Positions 22,395 through 34,010 of a DNA stretch of 64,000 nt are shown here, piece after piece (position 1 is the first letter of the stretch; every line of letters begins with the position of its first letter). The stretch comes from Euphorbia lathyris (lineage: Eukaryota > Streptophyta > Magnoliopsida > Malpighiales > Euphorbiaceae). Both the position numbers and the translations under genes were made by a program. The DNA is taken from contig NC_088910.1 of NCBI RefSeq assembly GCF_963576675.1, positions 27,778,531-27,842,530 of the forward strand, read 5' to 3'. The notes below the pieces were generated by a model. It had not been told where the DNA came from. It did not search any database and saw only the letters and a program-made list of their open reading frames with translations.

Positions 22395-24412
22395 TGTAAT
22401 ATCCTGATTTTTTTGAAAATGTATATTGGTTAAAAAAAATATTTGAATTAATTATATATATCTTTTAAAAAAAATAGTGATTGCCAATTGTTATATTTGG
22501 TGAATTTGTATATGTTATTCATATTTAAAGTTTTTGAAAAGTTTATTCCTGCACAAAAACTTAGTATTTAAATTTGAATATATTTTCGAAAAAGTATATC
22601 ATAGTGGTTTTTTTATAATTATCCTTCTTTGTTTAAAAAAAAAATATATTTTATAGATATACTCTGCACCTTATTCTTCTCTTATATTAAAGCTTTTTAT
22701 TTTACTTAAACTACTTAACCTCTTTACAAATAAATAATTAAATAAGATCAGTTTTTAAAAGATAAAATTCTCTACAAAAATCGAGTTCTTCTCCTTTTCA
22801 CCGAAACACTTTATTTTAACCGTATTCATCGATTTTGAACAAGTTGGGAAGCATTTGATCTTACTCTTCAAACAACAAAAGGTAATTTACTCATTAGTTC
22901 TTGTTCTTTTATAAAACCATATATTCATTATAAAATTCACTTATTTCGATTCCCCAATAGTTTAGTTTGACTCAATTTTATTTGGGTTGTAGATTTTATT
23001 AAGTATGATAGAAAATTTTGGAGTAATTTTAGTTGGATTGATTGAATAGAAAATTTGACGGTATTCAGATGGATTGGAAAAATTGATAACTAAGCTTTGG
23101 ATCTGGCTATTATTTGGAGTTCGAGGTGAGTGGTAATTATGGTTCATGACACTATTTGTTTGATTTTGAAATCTCTATCATGAAATCCGTTTGATAAAAG
23201 TATTTCGTTTAAATTATATTTCTGTCCTTTAGTAATTAATATTAAAAGGTTTGATAAATATAATTATATCCGATTTTTAAATTTATTTTATATTTTCGTT
23301 CCTTTAAAATAGTTCTGATGAACTTTCCTAAAAATGTTATTTGTTCAAAATAGTGTCTATTCTTTTTAAATGATAAAGGACCTTCTTGAGCTTAATTTTA
23401 TTTGTCAAAAGGACCTTCTTGAGCTTAATTTTATTTGTCAAATATTCTCTACATTAGAGCCTAGGCTTCTGGGAACAGGCCCTTAGTACATTAGTTTGTC
23501 TGATATCATTTATCTTATTTGGAAGTAAAAATTCTTTGAGATTATACTTAATTCTGTTAATCGATTGATTTTATCTGTTACCGTGTGTATTGAAAATCTG
23601 AAATTTTATTCGAATTCTGCCGTCTGGATATTTAAGTTATTTGAAAATATTATGAGATATAAATTATACATTTTGAAACCGGTACATGTGCTCAGTATTA
23701 TCTGTATCTGTTTTCATGTCTCATCGATCCTCATATTAGGCTTGCATTATTTGTCGTTGTTTTATCTGTGTATTTGTTTGTCTTTGTGTCAGTTGTATTA
23801 GAATCATGCATAAGGTCGGTAAAGACATTCTGTATCTGAATCTGGTAGCGCTACCATCTATATCTGTTATCTGGCCTTTGGCAATGTGGAATATCATTAT
23901 TCTGATGTTACTGTACCATGGTTTTGATCATATCTGTAATTTAATTATTATTATTCGATTTACTTGATTTGAGCAAATATCGCAATATTATTTGATATCT
24001 CTGCACCATCGTGTTTTGGCAAATTCTGAAAACAAATTTGAAACTTATCTGCATATCTGTCTGTTCCCCGTCTGTTGTGCTATCATTATCACTCACTGAG
24101 ATTTTCGCTCGCATAGACGAAATCTCATACCACGTTGATTTTATATTTTTCAAATTAAGATCTCTATAGCTGCGCAGACATTTGGGTTCGATGTTGAAGG
24201 AGGATATTATTAGTTAGATATTGTTATTTTACTGATTTGGAGACTTTTGGATAAATTTATGGGATATATTTATGTACAGTTTAAGTTGTATCATCAGGCT
24301 AGAAGCCTTTATTAGTTAAACAAGTATTAATTTGTACTTTGAATTTGAGGCTAGCATAGGTTAAGGTAGTCTTAATTTATGCGCCGGTCATGGTCAGGTT
24401 CGGGTCGTGACA
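22395..24412 (+). repeat. 5' LTR of the LARD-like element (2018 bp)
   Basis: It starts TGTAATATCCTGA and ends GGTCGTGACA. It contains the perfect 14 bp palindrome TGGTAGCGCTACCA at 23843-23856 and many ATCTG words. It matches 26163-28176 along its whole length. Confidence 0.95.
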
Positions 24413-24416
24413 AAGG

Positions 24417-24429
24417 TGGTATCAGAGCC
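24417..24429 (+). other. Primer binding site of the LARD-like element
   Basis: TGGTATCAGAGCC, complementary to the 3' end of plant initiator-Met tRNA, four bases after the LTR. Confidence 0.93.
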
Positions 24430-26149
24430 AGGTTGTAGATTTTATGGGATACTTTTATGGATCAGATTATCCTTTGGAATCAATGTGTTTTATTCAAATT
24501 TTTGGGTTATAACAATTGTAGATTTTTTGTGCATATAATTTTGGAGTTAGTTAGATATAAGTTTGTTGTATATATTTTATAGGCCCTTAGTGGGAGCAAG
24601 GTTATTATGTTGAATTGATTTGAGCACCACTTTGGTAATGATGTGGTAATTGGTATATGGTTTTGGATAGGCGAATTGGAAGAGTGATTAGAGTGTTCCG
24701 TGTTTTAATTAGTATTGATAGTGGGAATTTAAGTTTGTTTGCTTATAGCTTTAAATTGGCATATTATATAATTTGAAAGTATAAATGGTTTGGAGAAATA
24801 TACCAAAGTCTATTTGGAGTTTTTAGTGATTGATAGGTTTAAGTTATATAAAATTGAATCCTATAGATTTTATGAGCTGTTTTGAGTGTAGTCACTATGG
24901 TACATAGAATTTGTTGATTAATTAAGTTGTGAGCATTGATTCTCTAGGCTCTGAATTAATGTGGATTAAGGTAATTGAGAGTTTTACAAATTAAAGTTTT
25001 GAGTTATATCCAGAACATAAAATGTTGTAATCGTATTAGACAACGAAATTGAAATGTGTTTGAGGTTTAGTGTTTCGAGAGTATAAGAATAAAGAATTTG
25101 AACTTGTTATATGTATGCAGTACTGACAGTATTGGTATCAAGTTATTCATTGGAGGTTGTTTTACAAAATAAATGTTATGACTATTATAAGAGTAAAGTT
25201 ACAGATCCCTTTATGTTGCATAGGTCCAATTAAAGGATTTGAATGGTTATAGATTTTCTTTTTGGGTCTTTAGTGTTGGTTTAGTCATTATTTAGAGTTG
25301 GTCTAATTAAAATTTTAGTTATCAATTATCATAATAAATGATCATTTTTGTGTATTGCTTTCGTGGTCTGGAAAATTAAAGTGAATTGGTGGTTATATGG
25401 AGTTTTAGTGTTTTATAGAGCCTTCATCACCACATTATAAATTATTAAGATATTAGTAAGGTTTAAGTTACTTTTATTTGGAGATTGTTTGATCTAGTTC
25501 ATATTTACTTAAGGCTTATAATGAAAGTGACTTATAAATATTTGGAGGATCAAATTGAAAGTGTTTTAGATTTAGTTAATTTATTTTGAGACTTTAATGA
25601 TTGAGAATATATATATACTATATAATTGATATATGGTTTTGGATAGTGAAATTATGGTGAATATATGGTGATATTGATATTTGAAACACTTAGAGTTAAG
25701 CAGGCAAAAAGAGTGAGTGGATGCAGTTTGAGCAGTGCCTTGAAGGACTAGATACAATAATTAATTAGAATTGAAAATAAGAATGCAAATATTATTCATT
25801 CATTATATTGAAAGTAAATAGTATGGGTAAAGTGTTCTGGTAAATAGGTGTTATATCTAGACGTTGAGATTAGCAAGAATGTGTTTAGCTCACTTACTCT
25901 TTTAAGTGTACATAAAAAATAAAAGAACCTCTTGTTAGTTTTCTAGGTTGATTGGGATAATCAGGAGGATATATGGTTTAAGAACATGTGGAGTTAGTTT
26001 AGATGTAACTATTGAAGGTAGGATATCAATGTTGACAGTTTATAGGATTAAGTTCAGTAGACGTGCAGTGCAGTGCTGATTTAAAATTAGGTAGTGTCCA
26101 ATCTTTTGGGAGACGTTTATACTTGAAATTTCGAGGACGAAATTTTATT
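24430..26149 (+). other. Non-coding internal region of the LARD-like element
   Basis: AT-rich with many stops in all frames; no gag, protease, integrase, RT or RNase H motif was found on either strand. Any packaging or dimerisation signals would lie here. Confidence 0.8.
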
Positions 26150-26162
26150 AAGGGGGAGAAAA
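26150..26162 (+). other. Polypurine tract of the LARD-like element
   Basis: AAGGGGGAGAAAA immediately before the 3' LTR. Confidence 0.92.
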
Positions 26163-28176
26163 TGTAATATCCTGATTTTTTTGAAAATATATATTGGTTA
26201 AAAAAAATATTTGAATTAATTATATATATCTTTTAAAAAAAAATAGTGATTGCCAATTGTTATATTTGGTGAATTTGTATATGTTATTCATATTTAAAGT
26301 TTTTTAAAAGTTTCATTCCTGCACAAAAACTTAGTATTTAAATTTGAATATATTTTCGAAAAAAGTATATCATAGTGGTTTTTTTATAATTATCCTTCTT
26401 TGTTTAAAAAAAATATATATTTTTTAGATATACTCTGCACCTTATTCTTCTCTTATATTAAAGCTTTTTATTTTACTTAAACTACTTAACCTCTTTACAA
26501 ATAAATAATTGAATAATCAGTTTTTAAAAGATAAAATTCTCTGCAAAAATCGAGTTTTTCTCCTTTTCACCGAAACACTTTATTTTAACCGTATTCATCG
26601 ATTTTGAACAAGTTGGGAAGCATTTGATCTTACTCTTCAAACAACAAAAGGTAATTTACTCATTAGTTCTTGTTCTTTTATAAAACCATATATTCATTAT
26701 AAAATTCACTTATTTCGATTCCCCAATAGTTTAATTTGACTCAATTTTATTTGGGTTGTAGATTTTATTAAGTATGATAGAAAATTTTGGAGTAATTTTA
26801 GTTGGATTGATTGAATAGGAAATTTGACGGTATTCAGATGGATTGGGAAAATTGATAACTAAGCTTTGGATCTGGCTATTATTTGGAGTTCGAGGTGAGT
26901 GGTAATTATGGTTCATGACACTATTTGTTTGATTTTGAAATCTCTATCATGAAATCCGTTTGATAAAAGTATTTCATTTAAATTATATTTCTGTCCTTTA
27001 GTAATTAATATTAAAAGGTTTGATAAATATAATTATATCCGATTTTTAAATTTATTTTATATTTTCGTTCCTTTAAAATAGTTCTGATGAACTTTCTTAA
27101 AAATGTTATTTGTTCAAAATAGTGCCTATTCTTTTTAAATGATAAAGGACCTTCTTGAGCTTAATTTTATTTGTCAAAAGGACCTTCTTGAGTTTAATTT
27201 TATTTGTCAAATATTCTCTGCATTAGAGTCTAGGCTTCTGGGTACAGTCCCTTAGTACATTAGTTTGTCTGATATCATTTATTTGGAAGTAAAAATTCTT
27301 TGAGATTATACTTAATTCTGTTAATCGATTGATTTTATCTGTTACCGTGTGTATTGAAAATCTGAAATTTTATTCGAATTCTGCCGTCTGGATATTTAAG
27401 TTATTTGAAAATATTATGAGATATAAATTATACACTTTGAAACTGGTACATGTGCTCAGTATTATCTGTATCTGTTTTCATGTCTCACCGATCCTCATAT
27501 TAGGCTTGCATTATTTGTCGTTGTTTTATCTGTGTATTTGTTTGTCTTTGTGTCAGTTGTATTAGAATCATGCATAAGGTCGGTGAAGACATTCTGTATC
27601 TGAATCTGGTAGCGCTACCATCTATATCTGTTATCTGGCCTTTGGCAATGTGGAATATCATTATTCTGATGTTACTGTACCATGGTTTTGATCATATCTG
27701 TAATTTAATTATTATTATTCGATTTACTTGATTTGAGCAAATATCGCAATATTATTTGATATCTCTGCACCATCGTGTTTTGGCAAATTCTGAAAACAAA
27801 TTTGAAACTTATCTGCATATCTGTCTGTTCCCCGTCTGTTGTGCTATCATTATCACTCACTGAGATTTTCGCTCGCATAGACGAAATCTCATACCACGTT
27901 GATTTTATATTTTTCAAATTAAGATCTCTATAGCTGCGCAGACATTTGGGTTCGATGTTGAAGGAGGATATTATTAGTTAGATATTGTTATTTTACTGAT
28001 TTGGAGACTTTTGGATAAATTTATGGGATATATTTATGTACAGTTTAAGTTGTATCATCAGGCTAGAAGCCTTTATTAGTTAAACAAGTATTAATTTGCA
28101 CTTTGAATTTGAGGCTAGCATAGGTTAAGGTAGTCTTAATTTATGCGCCGGTCATGTCCAGGTTCGGGTCGTGACA
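26163..28176 (+). repeat. 3' LTR of the LARD-like element (2014 bp)
   Basis: Same termini as the 5' LTR and the same TGGTAGCGCTACCA palindrome. Differences seen are single-base changes and one or two base length changes in A/T runs, plus one roughly 5 bp gap near 27280. Confidence 0.95.
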
Positions 28177-28181
28177 GTTTT

Positions 28182-28733
28182 GCTTTTTCTACCCCTTCTT
28201 CTTTTGCTTATATGGCTGAATTGAGAGCCGCTATTTTCGCAATTGAACTTGCTTGGGAGAAAAATTGGCATCATCTTTGGGTTGAGTCACACTCCATGTA
28301 CGTAGTTAATCTGCTTCGACTTCGTTCCATGGATGTTTCTTGGAGTATTCGACAAGAGTGGTTGCACTGTCTCAGCATTTGCTCTAGGATGAACATTATT
28401 TTTACACACATCTTTAGGGAAGGGAATCGCGTTGCTGATGCTTTAGCAAAGTTTGGAGTCTCTTCCTCTGTGATCAATTGGTGGCCTTCAGCTCCTGCTT
28501 TTTGTCAAAGGTTTATCAATGATGACATCTGTAATATTTTTCATTTGCGTTTTTGTTGATCTTTCCTAAACTTTTCTCCTTCCCCTTTCTTCTTTTTTGT
28601 TCTCATTCCTCTTCTCTTGTTCAAACACTCACTTTTTCTTTTATTAATATATGACGGGTTTGACAGTTCTTGGGCGATGGGTGCTCTCCCCGCTCAAGGT
28701 CTGTCTCGTCCCAATTTCTATCAAAAAAATTAA
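28182..28733 (+). pseudogene. LINE 1, end of RNase H and 3' tail
   Basis: This is the continuation of LINE 1: FAYMAELRAAIFAIELAW, LWVESHSMYVVNLLRLRSM, THIFREGNRVADALAKFG and a stop at 28557-28559, completing the RNase H domain (catalytic Glu in AELRAA, Asp in EGNRVAD). A pyrimidine-rich 3' tail follows, with GGCGATGGGTGCTCTCCCC, and ends in a short A-tract near 28727-28733. Without the LTR insertion the protein would read continuously across 22389/28182. Confidence 0.92.
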
Positions 28734-29450
28734 AAGCTCAAAATTATTCGTTTTTTTAGACGGAGATAGTATTGTAAAAGGAAATATGTTGTTTCTAATT
28801 CTTTATCCATTCATGTGTCTTTCACTCAATTTATTAGACGTGATATATTTATTCTATTTTCAGCCAAATTAATATCGTTAAGAGTTTTTTTTTAAAATTT
28901 TTTTTTTAAGAATTAAAAGGTTAATAAAATTAAAATATGATACATATAACACATGTAATAAATTGAATGCGAGATAGAAAAAGATAGACAATTCGGGTAC
29001 TAACTTATTTTTCCCCTTTAAATCATCCTTTTTCAACTTTCCCCTTCATCTTCCTTGATCTCTTCCCTATTTCTTCTTCAAAATCTAAAACGTAAATCTC
29101 AAATGTCTCTTCCTCTTTCTAAGAAATAGCCCAATCTTTTTCTCCTCCCTAACATTTTGGAAGTCTCTCAACAATTAGCACCGAAACTAAAATGGGGAGC
29201 AATCAACATCCCAGCATATGAAAACGGTGGAGTGGGCGAAATCACTTCCACAAGGGATGGTTCCCGATCACAGGATTGCATCAGCACGTCGTGCCACTCT
29301 ATCTCTAAATTACATGTTTGTTTTAAAATCTTCATTCAACTCCAATTTATCGATATAATCATTCAATTTTGAATTTTATCTTAATTAGAGCAATCTAACG
29401 ATTTCATTGATTAAAAAGTATCAGAATGATGACATATATGATATGTTGGT
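28734..29450. other. AT-rich stretch, no gene recognised
   Basis: Short open frames (for example 29157-29372) match nothing I recognise. Confidence 0.4.
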
Positions 29451-29452
29451 AT

Positions 29453-29645
29453 AAGTCACCTTAGATCTCTGACTGAAACGACACATGACATTCACGTATG
29501 CGCAACTTGACTATCACGTGTCGGTTGTTTTTATGAAAAATAAATAAAATTGATTTTTTTTTCATAAAAATAACCGACATGTGGCTGTCACATTTCGTTT
29601 CGGTCAAAAATCTGAGTTGATTCATGTTAACGTGTCACTCGTGTC
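29453..29645. mobile_element. Fold-back MITE-like element
   Basis: The two halves are inverted: CGGTTGTTTTTATGAAAAA on the left against TTTTTCATAAAAATAACCG on the right, with outer parts CTGACTGAAACGACACATG and (other strand) TTGACCGAAACGAAATGTG. The exact ends and target duplication could not be fixed. Confidence 0.6.
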
Positions 29646-30054
29646 ATTATTTTATAATTGGAAATTCAGTTTCAGTTTTTGTTGTTAATAATCTTCTGTT
29701 GCAGCATATATGTTTTGAATAGTGAGTTAATTTTTTTATTCTTTGGCTACATATATAACAGGTGCGAATAGATTTTTCTCCAACATATCAAGTTGCTATT
29801 TTATTTTTGTTTTTTTAATTCACGTTGATTTTATATAAACAGAAATCAACTACTTTTCATTCAATTTCGCACTATAAAATTAATGGTTGAGATTTAATGG
29901 TTAAATTTTAAAAAATAATTATTCATGTATTAGTATCTCAACCATAAAATAGTTACAGTAAGATCTTTTAAAGTCTCTTTCAAATAACATGAATAAACTA
30001 AGCCATCAAACTTTTTTTTTCTTTTCTTTTGTTGTTTATTGCCATCATATTCTT

Positions 30055-30530
30055 GGGTAAATTACACCCATAGTCACTGAGCTTCAATTCTTAACAGTAT
30101 GACCACTAAACTTTATATTTTTTAACACCGATGGTCACTCTACTTTAACCAAGTCCTCAAAATGACCGTTAACGACCTCAAAATGAAAATATTCAATAAT
30201 TAAAGTTGTCCAGAACGACATTTACCATGAAACCACATTTTTTATTTTCCAAAATCATCTTTTTTTGTAGTTTTCTCTCTCTAAAAATTCACTCTCTCCT
30301 AACCAAACAACACCTAAATGACCTCAAAACGAAAATTTTCAAGAATTAAAGTTCCTTAGAATATCATTAACTCTTCGATTTTTTTCAGACCGTCAGCGTC
30401 CGTTTTAAGGCGCTGAGTGGCCACTGGTGTTAAAAAGTGTAAAGTTCAGTAATCATACTATTAAAAATTGAAATTCAGTGACCACAATGTTAAATGGATA
30501 GAGTTCAGTGGCCATGGGTGTAATTTACCC
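30055..30530. mobile_element. 476 bp MITE with 10 bp target duplication
   Basis: The ends are GGGTAAATTACACCCAT and its inverted copy ATGGGTGTAATTTACCC. It is bracketed by a perfect 10 bp direct repeat TCATATTCTT (30045-30054 and 30531-30540), which fits Mutator-like transposition. Inner units (CACTGAAYTT..., CTTAACAGTATGACCAC) are also arranged as inverted repeats. Confidence 0.9.
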
Positions 30531-30603
30531 TCATATTCTTGGTCATTAATAAATAGTTTCTTCTTTTCAATAATAATAATAATAAGTTTCTTTAATATCA
30601 TTT

Positions 30604-30811
30604 GGGTAAATTACACCCATAGCCACTGAACTTTGTCCATTTTAACATTATGCCACTAAACTTCAACTCTTAACGGTATGACCATTAAACTTTACACTTT
30701 TTAATGCCGGTGGCCACTCAACTTTAACCAAGTCCTCAAAATGACATTTAACGACCTCAAAATAAAAATATTCAAGAATTAAAGTTGTCCAGAACGACAT
30801 TTACCATGAAT
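30604..30811. mobile_element. Left half of the same MITE family
   Basis: It begins GGGTAAATTACACCCATAG and follows the left part of 30055-30235 to ACATTTACCATGAA, then stops matching. The right terminal repeat is missing. Confidence 0.85.
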
Positions 30812-31042
30812 TCGTTTGTATACAATAGTCAGATATGTGATAAACAATGGTTGTGTATGTGTATTGCTATGAAGCTTATGGTTGATGTTCTGTTTAGGGA
30901 GCTAGAACTGACTATGAAGATCAGATTGATTACCAAGTAGATTTGTAATCAGTAATCATTCTGTTCTTCAAGTTTGGCTCTATGCCTCTAGTAGTCCACA
31001 CCATCCAGCTCAATCTTTGTTCAACATCCACGCCTTATTTGT

Positions 31043-31145
31043 TGCTATTCGCACATCATGCCTCCCTCTTGCATGCTATTCGCACATCACATCATCATAC
31101 CCCCCTTGCTTGCTATTCGCACATCATCATGCCCCCCTACATGCT
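31043..31145. repeat. Short tandem repeat, about three units
   Basis: GCTATTCGCACATCAT occurs at 31043, 31074 and 31112, each followed by a C-rich stretch (CCTCCCTC, ACCCCCC, GCCCCCC). It lies just downstream of the E2-like relic. Confidence 0.85.
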
Positions 31146-31169
31146 CTTGAGCCCATCTCCTGGTAGTTG

Positions 31170-31849
31170 CTACATAACCTGCCCTGTTACTGATGTATTG
31201 CTCAACAATTCACTCTTGGCCAGGAAATGGCCCCTCAATGAAGGGGCTCTATCAGCATTCCATAAATATGCCACAGCAGCTAGAAAATGCATAGATATAT
31301 TAGACCCCAAACATGCATAGATAAATTAGACCCCAAACATAGGCAAATGCATAGATTTATAGCATCATCTTACCATGGAAACACTATCGGAAGGGCGATC
31401 AAGTAGCTAGGACATAGATACACGCTCCAAAGGATTGATATTAGGATGATAAATCCTAGTCCTGAATATGAACTGAGAATAATAGTGATATCATGAGTGT
31501 ATATGCATATATATGAACTGATTACTATGTATTAATAAGTTCATGTTCTTACAACTGGAGGTGTGGAGGGAAAATCGACAGGGAAGTCCATATCGATTAT
31601 GAATACACCTCCTTCATAAGGGGTGTTTGGAGGGCCCTTCATCACGATAGACCATTGCCGACGATCAGGACCTACATATATAGCAGCAAGCATACGCGAG
31701 TTAGCAGAAATAGATAAGGAAGAACAATGCACAACTAAGTGAGTAAGATACATACCTGTAATATTAAGAAGCCACCTGGGTGACTCCTGCTGGAGTAGGG
31801 AAATCTGCGCCTCAACACGAAAATGGACGCCCCTCGTACGATTATCCAT
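31170..31849 (-). pseudogene. Ubiquitin-conjugating enzyme (E2)-like relic, introns kept
   Basis: Minus-strand exons can be read at 31849-31756, 31671-31553 and 31472-31374, all joined at GT-AG sites in phase. The joined reading has E2 landmarks: MKGPPNTPYEGGVF, DFPSTPPV and RTRIYHPNIN, spaced as in the UBC fold. E2 enzymes carry thioester-linked ubiquitin on a Cys about eight residues after HPN. Here the aligned position is Ser (ERVSMS; codon TCT) and a TAG follows two codons later (31409-31407). A possible fourth exon near 31313-31170 reads AAVAYLWNADRA, like the E2 C-terminal helix, ending at a TAG. Retained introns show it is not a processed copy. A catalytically dead variant gene is an alternative, but the in-frame stop argues for a pseudogene. 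Confidence 0.62.
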
Positions 31850-32127
31850 GATCAATATAACTAGGATAAGTACACTATTGGGTTGTGGACTTTTGAGAAT
31901 TGGTAAAAGCTTCATATTTATACTGTGGGTGGGTAAGTGAAAGGTCTAAAAAGGGGGAAAGGCTAAATGAATTATTAGGTGTCTCTGTAATACGGTGCAT
32001 AATTAATGAGCTGCATTTGGTTTTGCAGATATCAAGACTTGGGGATTCTAGGCCTAATAATGACTTAGATATGCAGATCAAGTTGGATTTTACTTCCAAC
32101 ACCATGCCAAATTGAAAGATTGAAAGA
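31850..32127. other. 5' flank of the E2-like relic
   Basis: No feature recognised; short open frames overlap on both strands. Confidence 0.35.
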
Positions 32128-32756
32128 TTGGAGATGTATTGTTTATTGTTTTTACCTGGTATTAATTACATTCAGAAATTTATATAGTTCAAATGTAAAC
32201 AGATTATGAGCATTAGTCTCCAATAAATTTAAAATCATTGATATACAGAAATTCTTATTCATTTGACTATGTTTCATTACCAGAAATTCATTCGAAGAAG
32301 AAGGCAAAGAGTGACATTTACGTTTAAAAAAATGTCATCTAAACAACAATAAAAAGACATTAAAATAAACAAATCTGTCATCTGAAAATAAATCAATTGG
32401 CATGATTCATTAAGACCTATGCCATCTGAAACAAGCTACAACGACATAAATTATTATAAAAACTGTCATCACGAATACCAATATGCCAATTTTCCATATA
32501 TCTACTTGACATTTTTAATTATTAGTATGTCATGTGATGACATTAAATGTGACGGTAATAATAAAAAAGCTACATTGTAACAAAATTAATATGACAGTAC
32601 ACAAATAGGCTAATGTCATGTGTCGTGCCTTCACATGATAGAACCTAACCGTCGTCTGAAGGTGCAATAGACAGCAGCGAGCCCCATGACAGATTTATAT
32701 CTCACGGGACGACGGTTTTTAACCGTCGTCTGAGAGGCTATTTGGCATAGTGTGCC
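32128..32756 (-). repeat. CACTA-type inverted arm, left
   Basis: On the minus strand it begins CACTATGCCAAATAGCCTCT and continues with the subterminal palindrome GACGACGG-TTAAAA-CCGTCGTC and another CAGACGACGG. The whole arm matches the reverse complement of 33380-34010. It looks like one end of a CACTA (En/Spm-type) element; no transposase is present. Confidence 0.75.
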
Positions 32757-33379
32757 CTCAGTATTCTAAATCTATTCCCTAATTAATATCCATTATTCTT
32801 CTAATTAATGTGTTTTGGGTTTTAAAAAAAGCACTTAATACTTATTTGGATAAGTAAATAAATATATACTACTTTAATTAAGGTGGTTTTTCATAAAAGA
32901 AATATATATAAAATTCAGTAATATTTAGTGTTTGAAAAAACATAAAATTACTGCTAAAAAAGTAAATTATTAAATTTTAAGTGTGTGTTTTATTGTTAAT
33001 ATTTAAGTAAATATATATAAAATTACTGCTAATATTTAGTGTTTGAAAAAACTAAATGATGAAGATTTGACTGCAATTGCTTTTCTACAGATTTGGATTT
33101 CCATGAAGTATATGTTTTATTGTTTTTGTGTGTGTTTTGTACCTTTTATGGCTTTTTATGCTTTTTGTAGTCGTTTTCGTCCCATTGTGGATTTTGTAAG
33201 GTTTTTACCTTTCCTGTTTCTTGTTGTACTTGCTCTTTTCATATATAATAGAGATATAAGCATTTTCATCAAAAAAAAATTAAATAGAAAACTATCTATT
33301 TAATTTTGGCATGTGGCCCATCTTATTACAATTGTAGCATTTTCCATTGAATTTTGGTTCGTGGAAATGCCACCCTTAC
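32757..33379. other. Spacer between the inverted arms
   Basis: AT-rich. From about 33040 to 33280 the sequence runs into ATTTTCATC followed by nine A, which could be the 3' end of a 5'-truncated LINE, but no LINE protein motif is readable. Confidence 0.35.
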
Positions 33380-34010
33380 ACTACGCCAAATAGCCTCTCA
33401 GATGGCGGTTAAAAACCGTCGTCCCGCAAGATATAAATCTGTCACGGAGCTCGCTGCCATCTGATGCACATTCAGACGATGGTTGGGTTCTGTCATGTGA
33501 AGGCACGACACATGACATTAGCCTATTTGCGTACCGTCATATTACACTTGTTACGATGTAGCTTATTTATTACTACCGTCACCTTTAATGTCATCATATG
33601 ACATACTAATAATTAAAAATGTCAAGTAGATATATGGGAAATTTGCTTATTGGTATTCACAATAACAGTTTTTATAATAATTTTCGTCATTGTAGCTTGT
33701 TTCAGATGGTATAGGTCTTAATCAATCATGTCAATGGATTTATTTTCAGATGACAGATTCGTTTATTTTAATGTCTTGTTATTGTTGTTTAGATGACATT
33801 TTTTAAACATAAATGTCACTCTTTGCCTTCTTCTTCGAATGAATTTCTGGTTTTTACCTGAATAATGAAACATACTCAAATAAACAACAAATTCTGTATA
33901 TCAATGATTTTAAATTTATTGGAGATTAATGCTCATAATCTGTTTACATTTGAACTAGATAAATTTCTGAATGTAAGTAATGTCAGGTAAAAACAAAAAG
34001 CAATACATAT
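33380..34010 (+). repeat. CACTA-type inverted arm, right
   Basis: It starts CACTACGCCAAATAGCCTCT and mirrors the left arm with scattered changes to the point where LTR F begins. F has cut or capped the arm at 34010, so its true outer end is unknown. Confidence 0.75.

Larger units (their letters stand above)
22395..28176 (+). mobile_element. Non-autonomous LTR retrotransposon (LARD-like), complete
   Basis: Two direct LTRs of about 2.0 kb flank a 1.75 kb internal region with a PBS, a PPT and no coding frame longer than chance. A perfect 5 bp target duplication GTTTT brackets it (22390-22394 and 28177-28181). The 3' internal end has GAGGACGAAATTTT before the PPT, a form I associate with chromovirus-type Ty3/gypsy elements, so it may be a deletion derivative mobilised by such an element (inference). 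The LTRs differ by only small scattered changes, so insertion is fairly recent. It sits inside the RNase H domain of LINE 1. Confidence 0.95.

Noticed and set aside
23565..23801. 78-residue ORF, also at 27329-27565
   Set aside because: Lies within the two LTRs of the non-coding element; no recognisable domain.
24417..24429. Possible tRNA remnant from the tRNA-complementary word
   Set aside because: Only the primer binding site is present; there is no cloverleaf around it. The same holds at 42281 and 50831.
31043..31145. CRISPR-like repeat array
   Set aside because: Three imperfect tandem units without spacers, in a plant genome; a simple tandem repeat.
30982..31320. Plus-strand ORF of 112 codons
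   Set aside because: It covers a short tandem repeat and the antisense of the E2-like exon 4; no family match in this frame.
33043..33303. 86-residue hydrophobic ORF
   Set aside because: T-rich sequence ending in an A-run, probably a LINE-like tail; hydrophobicity follows from base composition.
32128..34010. A single fold-back transposon spanning both arms
   Set aside because: The CACTA ends are on the inner side of the arms, so the pair is better read as two outward-pointing element ends.
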